DNA from: 66-474 sp051954935
GTDB lineage: Bacteria > Pseudomonadota > Gammaproteobacteria > Xanthomonadales > Rhodanobacteraceae
Length of the DNA stretch: 8,015 nt
NCBI GenBank assembly: GCA_051954935.1
Contig: JBQCHG010000059.1
Location: forward strand, 1-8,015
Direction of reading: 5' to 3'
Shown here: positions 1-5,522 of the stretch, in pieces
Numbering within the stretch: position 1 is the first letter of the stretch
Layout: each line of letters begins with the position of its first letter
Notes under the pieces: generated by a model
Databases searched by the model: none
The model's input: the letters and a program-made list of their open reading frames with translations, nothing else
What the model was told of the DNA's origin: nothing
Position numbers and translations under genes: made by a program

Positions 1-968
1 CCTTGTTGCAATGCGGCGAAATAGTCGCGGGTGAGCCGCAACTGTTCGCTGGCGCTCTCGGCGCGGTTGACCACCTGGCGGAACGCGGCGTTCTCCGGCC
101 TGTCCTTGGCATACCAGCCCAGGTGCTTGCGCGCGATGCGCACGCCGGCCTGCTCGCCGTATAACGCGTGCAGGTGTTCGAGGTGGCCGAGCAGGCTGGC
201 GGCGACCTCGGCCGGCGTAGGCTCGGGCAGCTTCTCGCCAGTGGCGAGGTAGTGCGCGACCTCGCGGAAGATCCATGGCCGCCCCTGCGCGCCGCGGCCG
301 ATCATCACCGCGTCGGCGCCGGTGGCCTCGAGCACGTGGCGGGCGCGCTCGGGCGTGGTGATGTCGCCGTTGGCGAGTACCGGTATGCGTACCGCGGCCT
401 TCACCGCGGCGATGGTGGCGTATTCGGCCTCGCCCTCGTACTTGTCCGCGCGCGTGCGCCCGTGCACCGAGAGCGCGGCGATGCCGCTGTCCTCGGCGAT
501 GCGGGCGATGGTGAGGGCGTTCCTGTGCTCGCGGTCCCAGCCGGTGCGGATCTTCAGCGTCACCGGCACCTGGACCGCCTCGACCACCGCGCGGCAGATG
601 CGCGCGACCAGCGGCTCGTCTTGCAGCAGCGCCGACCCCGACCACACGTTGCACACCTTCTTGGCCGGGCAACCCATGTTGATGTCGATGATTTGCGCGC
701 CGTTGTCCGCGTTGTACCGCGCGGCCTCCGCGAGCATGGCCGGATCGTGGCCGGCGATCTGCACCGAAACCGGGTCCGGCTCGCCGGCGTGGTCCATGCG
801 GCGCAGCGACTTGCTGGTGTTCCACAGGCGCGGATCGGCCGTGGTCATTTCCGAGACGGCCAGCCCCGCACCGAGTTGCTTGCACAACTGGCGGAACGGT
901 TTGTCGGTGACGCCCGCCATTGGGGCCAGGATCACCTGCGGCTCAATGGAATGCGATCCGATGCGCAT
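1..968 (-). CDS. dusB: tRNA-dihydrouridine synthase B, C-terminus cut by window edge
   Basis: FMN-dependent enzyme that reduces uridine to dihydrouridine in the D-loop of tRNAs, in the cytoplasm. Translating the minus strand from the ATG at 968 gives MRIGSHSIEPQVILAPMAGV, which matches the typical DusB start. Visible motifs are the FMN-barrel segment APMAGVTDKPFR, then INMGCPAKKVCN with the expected catalytic Cys at residue 100, RTGWDREHRN, HGRTRA and ANGDI, and late in the protein RIARKHLGWY. The frame stays open for 322 codons and ends ...RDYFAALQQ at base 3, so only a few C-terminal residues should be missing. The start has no Shine-Dalgarno. A TACAAT box lies 6 nt upstream, suggesting a leaderless transcript. 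The frame is also open upstream, but homology to the MRIG start favours 968. In E. coli dusB precedes fis; what follows here is outside the window. Confidence 0.95.
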   Translation of the reverse strand, partial: MRIGSHSIEPQVILAPMAGVTDKPFRQLCKQLGAGLAVSEMTTADPRLWNTSKSLRRMDHAGEPDPVSVQIAGHDPAMLAEAARYNADNGAQIIDINMGCPAKKVCNVWSGSALLQDEPLVARICRAVVEAVQVPVTLKIRTGWDREHRNALTIARIAEDSGIAALSVHGRTRADKYEGEAEYATIAAVKAAVRIPVLANGDITTPERARHVLEATGADAVMIGRGAQGRPWIFREVAHYLATGEKLPEPTPAEVAASLLGHLEHLHALYGEQAGVRIARKHLGWYAKDRPENAAFRQVVNRAESASEQLRLTRDYFAALQQ

Positions 969-974
969 CGGCGG

Positions 975-980
975 ATTGTA
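975..980 (-). promoter_or_regulatory. candidate -10 box for leaderless dusB
   Basis: On the minus strand TACAAT (5 of 6 to the sigma-70 consensus TATAAT) ends six bases before the dusB ATG. A transcript starting about 7 nt downstream would begin at or next to the A of the ATG at 968. No Shine-Dalgarno is visible there (the upstream sequence is CCGCCG). No good -35 was found at 16-18 bp, so the call rests on the -10 and the missing ribosome binding site. Confidence 0.4.
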
Positions 981-1080
981 GTGGCGACGGATATCCCCGG
1001 TTGTACTGCCGCCAAGGAATCTCTGAAGAAGCGTCGCGAGCGAAGGCAGGTTGCGCGTCGCCGGAGCGCAGGAACCGGAG

Positions 1081-1095
1081 TGTACAGTCAGTACA
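1081..1095. promoter_or_regulatory. TGTAC-N5-GTACA inverted repeat upstream of dusB
   Basis: Perfect 5-bp dyad with a 5-bp spacer, about 113-127 bp upstream of the dusB start. It shares the GTAC core with the hairpin at 1118-1135, so four GTAC sites fall within 52 bp. It could be a regulator-binding site. No protein is assigned. Confidence 0.3.
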
Positions 1096-1117
1096 TGAGG
1101 ATTCCTTGGCCCCAAAG

Positions 1118-1135
1118 CGGTACATCCATGTACCG
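1118..1135. repeat. 18-nt hairpin with CATCCATG centre, downstream of the Mn exporter gene
   Basis: CGGTACATCCATGTACCG is a perfect inverted repeat of 8 + 2 + 8. It lies 68 bases past the UPF0016 stop codon and upstream of dusB, which is transcribed the same way. The centre CATCCATG and the preceding AAAGCGG match the second hairpin of the tandem-hairpin element at 6943-6960 (AAAAAGCGG...CATCCATG). It may be a half-copy of that element or a factor-dependent terminator. There is no long T-run on either side (GCTTTGG on the minus strand). Confidence 0.5.
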
Positions 1136-1202
1136 GGCCTGATCCGAGCACCAGCTCGCCGGCGCGCAAGATGCCGAGCGCAGCAGCTTATTCAGAGATT
1201 CC

Positions 1203-1757
1203 CTAGCGCAGCATGATCCACAGGCCCAGCGCGGCGAACAGCAGCGACGCGCAAATCCTCGCCGTGCGCAGCGGCAGCTTCGCCGCGAAGCGCGCGCCGA
1301 GGAACACCACCGGCACGTTGGCAACCAGCATGCCCGCCGTCGTACCGGCGACCACTTCCCACAGCGGGTGGTACTGGGCCGCGAGGATGGCCGTTGCGAT
1401 CTGGGTGCGATCGCCCATCTCGGCGATAAAGAACGCGATCACCGTCGCCACGAACACGCCGTGGCCGTTGCGCTTCGCCGTGCCGTCGTCAGCCTTGTCC
1501 GGAAACAACGCCCAGATCGCGACCACGATGAACGAGATGCCGATCAGCCAGCGCTGTACATCCGGTGTGAGCCAGTGCGCCAGCCACGCGCCGATTTCTG
1601 CGGCAATCGCGTGGTTGACGAGCGTTGCCACGAGCACGCCGAGGCAGATCGGCCACGGCTTGCGGTATTTCGCCGCGAGCACCAGCGACAGCAGTTGGGT
1701 CTTGTCGCCGACCTCGGCCAGTGCAACCGCGCCGAGCGAAATCAGGAAACTTTGCAA
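1203..1757 (-). CDS. mneA: UPF0016/GDT1-family manganese exporter (MneA-like)
   Basis: Small inner-membrane cation exporter of 184 aa, the usual size for the bacterial UPF0016/TMEM165 family, some members of which export Mn2+. The protein is an internal duplication. Each half carries the family signature E-x-G-D-(K/R)-T, at residues 15-20 (EVGDKT) and 113-118 (EMGDRT), in hydrophobic helices; about six membrane segments are expected. The acidic residues of the two motifs are the expected ion-binding site. The start is TTG at 1757, supported by GGAG five bases upstream; no ATG in this frame fits better. Control is evident: a yybP-ykoY manganese riboswitch (1835-1940) lies in the leader, which strongly supports Mn2+ as substrate. 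The symbol is borrowed from the Vibrio cholerae homologue. The family is certain; the substrate is inferred. Confidence 0.93.
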   Translation of the reverse strand: MQSFLISLGAVALAEVGDKTQLLSLVLAAKYRKPWPICLGVLVATLVNHAIAAEIGAWLAHWLTPDVQRWLIGISFIVVAIWALFPDKADDGTAKRNGHGVFVATVIAFFIAEMGDRTQIATAILAAQYHPLWEVVAGTTAGMLVANVPVVFLGARFAAKLPLRTARICASLLFAALGLWIMLR

Positions 1758-1769
1758 GAATGCTCCGAT

Positions 1770-1815
1770 GGGCCGGGATCCGCGACGCGATAATCCGCGC
1801 GCGATCTCCCGGCCC
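1770..1815 (-). promoter_or_regulatory. leader hairpin between Mn riboswitch and exporter start
   Basis: GGGCCGGGA at 1770-1778 and TCCCGGCCC at 1807-1815 form a perfect 9-bp stem around a 28-nt loop. It sits after the riboswitch aptamer and ends four bases before the GGAG ribosome-binding site of the exporter. No T-run follows, so it is not a classical intrinsic terminator. It may be part of the expression platform, influencing access to the ribosome-binding site or Rho-dependent termination. The switching partner is not resolved by eye. Confidence 0.5.
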
Positions 1816-1834
1816 GGGTGATCACGCGTGAACT

Positions 1835-1940
1835 ATCGGTCTCGCCGCGTCGCGTGCCGCTGCGACTCTCCGCGCCATGGCTGAAAGCCAAGCATGTTGA
1901 CGCGGATACTCCGGTTACCCGGAGCCGGCTACTCCCCGAT
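1835..1940 (-). promoter_or_regulatory. yybP-ykoY manganese riboswitch
   Basis: The minus strand carries the landmarks of the yybP-ykoY aptamer in order: GGGGAGTAGC near the 5' end, a CTCCGG-GTAA-CCGGAG hairpin, CGTCAACATGCTTGGC, a TGGC-TTTCA-GCCA hairpin, and GGCGAGACC near the 3' end. The outer stem P1 is directly visible as ATCGG (1940-1936) pairing with CCGAT (1839-1835). This RNA class binds Mn2+ and usually turns on manganese exporters. Here it leads into a UPF0016 exporter 78 nt downstream, a textbook pairing. Confidence 0.93.
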
Positions 1941-1951
1941 GAAGCGCGGGC

Positions 1952-1981
1952 AGTGTAAACGATACTTCTTGCGATCGTCCA
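1952..1981 (-). promoter_or_regulatory. candidate sigma-70 promoter of riboswitch/exporter transcript
   Basis: On the minus strand TGGACG (1981-1976; 4 of 6 to TTGACA) and TACACT (1957-1952; 4 of 6 to TATAAT) are spaced 18 bp. Transcription would start near 1945, just before the first riboswitch base at 1940, which is the best argument for it. The -35 lies in the loop of hairpin 1 of tandem-hairpin copy A. It is weak by sequence alone. Confidence 0.4.
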
Positions 1982-2024
1982 TGATCGCGAGGATGAAGAA
2001 GCAGCCATCCGTGGCTGCACTCTT
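1971..2024 (+). repeat. tandem-hairpin element, copy A
   Basis: Two perfect 18-nt hairpins are separated by exactly 12 nt. Hairpin 1 (1971-1988) is GCGATC-GTCCAT-GATCGC. Hairpin 2 (2001-2018) is GCAGCCA-TCCG-TGGCTGC, followed by ACTCTT. It aligns without gaps to copy B at 6913-6966 (40 of 54 identical), with three compensatory base-pair differences in the stems. It sits in the 312-bp region between the divergent exporter and aldo/keto reductase genes, where both candidate promoters lie. It reads as a terminator-like or REP-like dispersed element. Function unknown. Confidence 0.75.
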
Positions 2025-2050
2025 GATGAAGCTCAGTGTGGCATCATGAT
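2023..2050 (+). promoter_or_regulatory. candidate promoter of the aldo/keto reductase gene
   Basis: TTGATG (2023-2028) and CATGAT (2045-2050) each match the sigma-70 boxes at 4 of 6 positions, with a 16-bp spacer. The predicted start near 2057 would leave a leader of about 13 nt holding the GGAG that serves the ATG at 2070. It would also exclude the upstream ATG at 2046. Weak boxes, so tentative. Confidence 0.3.
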
Positions 2051-2069
2051 TCGTTCAATGGAGCACGCC

Positions 2070-3044
2070 ATGCAGTACCGCCGCCTCGGATCGTCCGGCC
2101 TGCAGCTGTCCGCGCTGTCGTTCGGTGCGTGGGTGACCTTCGGCACCAAGGTGGATCGCGGCGGCGCGCGCGAGCTGCTGGCCTGCGCCTGGGACCACGG
2201 CGTCAATTTCTTCGACAACGCGGAGACCTATTCGCGCGGGGAAGCGGAGCGGATCATGGGCGATGCGCTCGCCGACCTGCGCTTCCCTCGCGATTCGTGG
2301 TGCGTGTCCAGCAAGGTCTATTTCGGCGCGGTGCGCGATCCGTCACCCACCCAGCGGGGGCTTTCGCGCAAGCACGTGATGGAGGCCTGCCATCAGGCGT
2401 TGCAACGGCTGCGCGTGGACTATCTGGACCTTTACTTCTGCCACCGGCCCGATCCGGATACCCCGATCGAGGAAACCGTGTGGGCGATGGACACCCTCAT
2501 CCGCCAAGGCAAGGTGTTGTACTGGGGGACTTCCGAGTGGCCGATCGCGGCGATCCGCGAGGCACACGCGATCGCGCGCGCGCATCATCTGCACGCGCCG
2601 ACGATGGAGCAGCCCGAATACAACCTGCTGCACCGCGAGCGCGTGGAAGTGGAATACGCGCCCCTGTACCGCGAGTTCGGCATGGGCACCACGACGTGGT
2701 CGCCGCTCGCTTCGGGCGTGCTCACCGGCAAATACTCGCAGGGCGTTCCGGCCGATTCGCGCATGAACACGCCCGGCTACGAATGGCTGCGCGGGCGCGT
2801 CGACTCACCGCAAGGCCGGGCCGATCTGAAGCGCGCGGACAGGCTGCTGCCGATCGCGAAGGAACTCGGAGTATCGCCGGCGCAATTCGCGATCGCCTGG
2901 TGCCTCAGGAATCCGCATGTTTCAACCGTGATGCTGGGGGCGACCAGGCGTTCGCAACTGGAAGAGAACCTCGCTGCGCTGGGTATCGTGAACAAGCTGG
3001 ATGATGCGGTGATGCGTCGAGTGGACAAGGCGCTGGCAGACTGA
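2070..3044 (+). CDS. NAD(P)H-dependent aldo/keto reductase (Kv-beta-like)
   Basis: Cytoplasmic (alpha/beta)8-barrel oxidoreductase expected to reduce carbonyl compounds with NADPH; its physiological substrate cannot be read from sequence. The chosen start at 2070 gives a 324-aa protein beginning MQYRRLGSSGLQLSALSFG, matching the family's N-terminal strand. It has GGAG six bases upstream; the ATGs at 2046 and 2058 lack this support. The catalytic tetrad is visible: Asp and Tyr in FFDNAETYSRGEAE, Lys in SSKVYFG and His in YFCHRPDPDTPIEE. WGTSEW, then PEYNLLHRE, then PLASGVLTGKYS are typical of the AKR6/potassium-channel beta-subunit-like branch, as is the late VMLGATRRSQLEENLAAL cofactor-binding segment. 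It is divergent from the Mn exporter and convergent with the PDZ gene, so probably monocistronic. An AKR14 (YghZ-like) assignment is also possible. Confidence 0.93.
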   Translation: MQYRRLGSSGLQLSALSFGAWVTFGTKVDRGGARELLACAWDHGVNFFDNAETYSRGEAERIMGDALADLRFPRDSWCVSSKVYFGAVRDPSPTQRGLSRKHVMEACHQALQRLRVDYLDLYFCHRPDPDTPIEETVWAMDTLIRQGKVLYWGTSEWPIAAIREAHAIARAHHLHAPTMEQPEYNLLHRERVEVEYAPLYREFGMGTTTWSPLASGVLTGKYSQGVPADSRMNTPGYEWLRGRVDSPQGRADLKRADRLLPIAKELGVSPAQFAIAWCLRNPHVSTVMLGATRRSQLEENLAALGIVNKLDDAVMRRVDKALAD

Positions 3045-3045
3045 T

Positions 3046-3074
3046 CCGGATCGCCGGGTGCCCGCGCGATCCGG
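3046..3074. terminator. strong hairpin between convergent genes
   Basis: CCGGATCGC (3046-3054) and GCGATCCGG (3066-3074) form a perfect 9-bp stem, continued inward by CGGG-TG-CCCG with one bulged C. It begins two bases after the reductase stop codon and ends just before the PDZ-gene stop at 3079-3081. It is thus well placed to end transcripts from both sides. Neither side has a T-run, so it may act as a Rho-assisted or 3'-end-stabilising structure. Confidence 0.55.
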
Positions 3075-3078
3075 CGCG

Positions 3079-4233
3079 TCAGAACACCCCTTTCGATACC
3101 GGCGGAGGCGGCGGGACCGGCGGCAAAGGCGGTGCCGCGGGTGCGTTGGGCATGGCAGGCGGGGCAGGGGGTTCGGGCGGCACCGGCGGCAGCAGATAGC
3201 CGCGCGCGGGCACCTTGAAATTCAGCGCGAGCTGCTTGCCGTGGCGGACCACCTCGAGATGCGCCGTCGCATCGGCGGGCAGTGACTGCAGTGCGCGCAT
3301 CACGTCACCGGGCTTTTCGACTGCATGACCGTCCACGGCGGTGATCACGTCGCCGGACTCGAGCCCGGGATAACTCTTGCCATCCACCGACAGCACCAGT
3401 GCGCCGCTGTCGGTACCGAAGTAGTGGCCGAGCTGCGGATTCAGGGAGGCGAGATTCAGTCCCCACCACGGCGCGAACCAGCGGCCGTTCAGCGCGAAGC
3501 TCTTGCCCCACTGCGCGGCCATGTCCGCGCGGGCCTCCTCGGTTTGCTTCATCGCCTCGTCGATCCGGTGGTCCAGCTGCTTGCGGAACTCCGGCGAATT
3601 CAACTTGGCTAGCGACTGCTGCGCCGCAGCTTGCGCGGTGCGCGCCAGCGCCTGCCAGTCCGCCGTCTGGAAGCGCTCGGGTGTGACGTGGAATCTCAGA
3701 TTCTCGCCGCCGCGCGATACCGCCAGCGAGACCGGCTTGCCTGCGACCAGTGCGTCGGCGAGCACGCTGTCGCCACCGGCTCCTGCATTCGCGCCATTGA
3801 TCGCGGTGATCACGTCTCCATCGCGAATTCCAGCGCGTTCCGCCGGGCCACCCGGCGTCACCGCGGCAACGCGCAGTCCCGCGGCACCATCGTCCTCCAG
3901 CACGATGCCGAGCATGCCGCGCCTGCTGTCGGCGAGATAACGCAGAGCGCTGGCACTGGCCTGGTCGCCGACCTTCACGGACAACTCGGCCATGCGTTGC
4001 GCGAGATCGTTCATGCGCGCCTGGAGTTCGGCGAGCTTCTGCGCGTCGGCGGCCTGGCGGGAGGCTTCTTCGCCGGCCAGCGTGGCTTCGTTGCCGGCAC
4101 GTGCAGCATCATCGCCGGCGCGCGCAGCTTCGCGCGTCGCCTGGGCTGCCTCGTCACCGGGCGATGTGGTCGGCGGCGCGGCCGTGACGGTGCATGCGAG
4201 CAGCAGCAGCGGTAAAGCGATCAGGCGTTTCAT
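3079..4233 (-). CDS. exported tandem-PDZ protein with heptad-repeat and Pro-rich tail
   Basis: The 384-aa protein begins MKRLIALPLLLLACTVTAAP, a signal sequence. LLAC at residues 11-14 resembles a weak lipobox, while VTA-A at 16-19 suits signal peptidase I. Residues 26-88 run as nine unbroken, Ala/Glu/Arg-rich heptads, probably a coiled coil. PDZ1 spans about 105-184 (GGPAERAGIRDGDVITAING) and PDZ2 about 256-342 (LESGDVITAVDGHAV). The tail from about 349 to 378 is mostly Pro and Ala. No protease or other catalytic domain is present, so it likely binds peptide ends or scaffolds partners in the periplasm. The start is fixed by GAGAGG six bases upstream; the frame is open further upstream, but that part lies inside the preceding gene. 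It is the last gene of the sigma-factor operon. A role in envelope-stress sensing is inference. Confidence 0.88.
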   Translation of the reverse strand: MKRLIALPLLLLACTVTAAPPTTSPGDEAAQATREAARAGDDAARAGNEATLAGEEASRQAADAQKLAELQARMNDLAQRMAELSVKVGDQASASALRYLADSRRGMLGIVLEDDGAAGLRVAAVTPGGPAERAGIRDGDVITAINGANAGAGGDSVLADALVAGKPVSLAVSRGGENLRFHVTPERFQTADWQALARTAQAAAQQSLAKLNSPEFRKQLDHRIDEAMKQTEEARADMAAQWGKSFALNGRWFAPWWGLNLASLNPQLGHYFGTDSGALVLSVDGKSYPGLESGDVITAVDGHAVEKPGDVMRALQSLPADATAHLEVVRHGKQLALNFKVPARGYLLPPVPPEPPAPPAMPNAPAAPPLPPVPPPPPVSKGVF

Positions 4234-4243
4234 GGCATGCCTC

Positions 4244-4792
4244 TCAAAGGATGGTCGTTTCGTTGCGCGTGGCCTGGGTGTGCTCGGCCACCGTGTACGG
4301 TTGCAGGTGCAACAAGCCGAGCTGTTGCAGCAGGAGATTGCGCTCCTGCCACAAGGATGCGCGGGTCGCGGGATCGGTCGCAGCACTCAACTGCAGGTCA
4401 ACCAGTCCGATGCGATCCTGCAGGGCGACTGCGCTGGCGAGCGCATCGCCATTCAGCGGCGCGCCATTGAGATCCAGCGTGCGCACCCACTCCTGCAGGT
4501 GCTGCGATCGCGTGCGCAGCGCGGCCAGCCCGGCTTCGGACGCGCGCGCCGGAACGGGGGCGTGTTGCGCCAGGCGTGGGACGGACGGTGGCGAGTGCGC
4601 GGGCCACAGGTGCGGCATGGCGAGTGCGATCGTCACGCCCGCCGCAAGTGCCGCCGGCAAGGCGACGCGCAGTGTGGTTCGCGCCCGGCGGCGGCGCGCG
4701 ATGCGTGCACTGAGCCGCTCCCATCCTTCTTGCGGCGGCATGGCATCAGGGAGCGCGCGCAAGGCGGCGGCCAGCGCGGCTTCATCCTTCAT
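4244..4792 (-). CDS. single-pass membrane protein, putative non-zinc anti-sigma factor
   Basis: The 182-aa protein has an N-terminal segment of about 40 residues ending in the basic run RRRRAR. One membrane helix follows at about 41-62 (LRVALPAALAAGVTIALAMP). The periplasmic part is Ala/Leu/Gln-rich, probably helical, about 120 residues. Its ATG overlaps the sigma-factor stop as ATGA, the usual arrangement of a coupled sigma/anti-sigma pair, and its topology fits an anti-sigma factor. It contains no Cys and no HxxxCxxC zinc motif, so it is not a ZAS-type factor; the N-terminal sigma-binding region has no motif I recognise. An in-frame ATG at 4819 would add nine residues inside the sigma gene; the ATGA overlap makes 4792 more likely. 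The stop at 4246-4244 lies directly before the Shine-Dalgarno of the PDZ gene. The anti-sigma role is inferred from context. Confidence 0.75.
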   Translation of the reverse strand: MKDEAALAAALRALPDAMPPQEGWERLSARIARRRRARTTLRVALPAALAAGVTIALAMPHLWPAHSPPSVPRLAQHAPVPARASEAGLAALRTRSQHLQEWVRTLDLNGAPLNGDALASAVALQDRIGLVDLQLSAATDPATRASLWQERNLLLQQLGLLHLQPYTVAEHTQATRNETTIL

Positions 4793-5373
4793 GCGTTGCT
4801 GATCGAATTGATGGGGCATGACGTGTTCTCGCTCTGCGACTGCAGCAGTTCGCGCAGGCGCCGGGTGGCGCGCGCGAGCTGCGATTTGGAAAAACTCACC
4901 GTCCGCCCGAACTGCTCGGCGATTTCGACGTGCGTGCAGCCCTCGACGTAATAGAGCCACAGCACGGCCCGCGCGGTGTCGGGCAGCCGGTTCAGCGCGC
5001 GGTCCAGGGTTTTCGCGTCCGCCCGCGTCCACGGTTCGGCGGAACTCCTGTCGGGTTCCGTGTCGGTGAATACCTCGAAAACGTGCAGGCGGTCGTGACG
5101 CAGCCGCATCAACGCTTCGTTGATGACCAGCTTGCGCAGCCACGCCGGGAAGGGGGCTTCGCCGCGGTACTGCCGGGCGCGCTCGTAAGCCTTGAGCATC
5201 GCGTCCTGCACGACTTCCTGTGCGACGTCGGCGCGTCCGGTGAGGCGCCGGGCCAGCGTCCACGCTGCGCGTTCGAATTGCCGATAAATGCACTCGAACG
5301 CGGCGAGCTCGCCGCGCTGCAGGCGCGCGACCAGCTCCGGTTCGACCTGCTGCTGGAAGGAATGTGGCTCCAC
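4789..5373 (-). CDS. ECF-type RNA polymerase sigma factor
   Basis: Small sigma-70-family factor that directs RNA polymerase to a specific regulon. With the start chosen here it is 194 aa, normal for the ECF group. Region 2 runs from about residue 13 (LVARLQRGELAAFECIYRQF) through DVAQEVVQDAMLKAYERARQ and AWLRKLVINEALMRLR. Region 4 is near the C-terminus: LNRLPDTARAVLWLYYVEGC, then HVEIAEQFGRTVSFSKSQLARA with the recognition helix. Sigma-70 regions 1.2 and 3 are absent. The start is uncertain: no candidate has a good Shine-Dalgarno. I prefer GTG at 5373, just before the conserved part, because codons 5374-5409 include several that look rare for this genome (CGA, CCT, TTT, AGA). ATGs at 5391, 5409 and 5460 are in frame. 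The stop overlaps the next gene as ATGA. No GGAAC-type autoregulatory -35 was seen upstream. Confidence 0.9.
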   Translation of the reverse strand: MEPHSFQQQVEPELVARLQRGELAAFECIYRQFERAAWTLARRLTGRADVAQEVVQDAMLKAYERARQYRGEAPFPAWLRKLVINEALMRLRHDRLHVFEVFTDTEPDRSSAEPWTRADAKTLDRALNRLPDTARAVLWLYYVEGCTHVEIAEQFGRTVSFSKSQLARATRRLRELLQSQSENTSCPINSISNA

Positions 5374-5380
5374 GCATCTA

Positions 5381-5393
5381 GGATGCAGCATCC
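5381..5393. promoter_or_regulatory. GGATGC-A-GCATCC palindrome at the sigma-factor start
   Basis: A 13-bp perfect dyad with a single central base, lying just upstream of the preferred GTG start of the sigma gene and overlapping the alternative ATG at 5391. It could be an operator or an RNA hairpin near the ribosome-binding region. No regulator is assigned. Confidence 0.3.
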
Positions 5394-5460
5394 AGGAAAA
5401 AGGTCGCATCCGCGCACGCACGTTCGGCCGGCGCGCCTCCGTCCGACCCTCGTCCGCCAT

Positions 5461-5472
5461 TGTCCGCGGACA
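5461..5472. promoter_or_regulatory. TGTCCGCGGACA perfect 12-bp palindrome in divergent region
   Basis: A self-complementary site between the divergent sigma-factor operon and the export operon, 88 bp upstream of the preferred sigma start and 122 bp upstream of the hlyD-type gene. Its position suits an operator shared by both directions. There is no recognised match to a named regulator. Confidence 0.35.
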
Positions 5473-5498
5473 CTTTCATGGTCGGCGGGACCGCAGGG

Positions 5499-5522
5499 AA
5501 ACCGCATACCGGTGCGGTTTTT
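5499..5522 (+). terminator. terminator-like hairpin upstream of the export operon
   Basis: AAACCGCA (5499-5506) and TGCGGTTT (5513-5520) make a perfect 8-bp stem with loop TACCGG, and the T-run extends to 5522, giving five Ts in all. It points along the plus strand and ends 72 bases before the adaptor start. No gene on that strand lies immediately upstream, so it would act as a leader attenuator or end a short unannotated or antisense transcript. Confidence 0.5.

Noticed and set aside
168..1142. 324-codon plus-strand frame
   Set aside because: It lies opposite dusB, whose minus-strand translation has all family motifs. The plus product is low-complexity Arg/Ala/Gly.
2036..3004. 322-codon plus frame overlapping the aldo/keto reductase
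   Set aside because: Arg/Ala-rich out-of-frame translation; the frame at 2070 carries the catalytic tetrad.
4234..4386. 51-residue upstream extension of the PDZ protein
   Set aside because: It lies within the preceding gene, is Cys/Arg/Pro-rich, and would bury the clear signal peptide that starts at 4233.
4793..5377. N-terminal extension of the membrane protein's frame to 5377
   Set aside because: The extension overlaps the whole sigma gene out of frame, is Arg/Ala-rich, and the ATGA junction gives a proper start at 4792.
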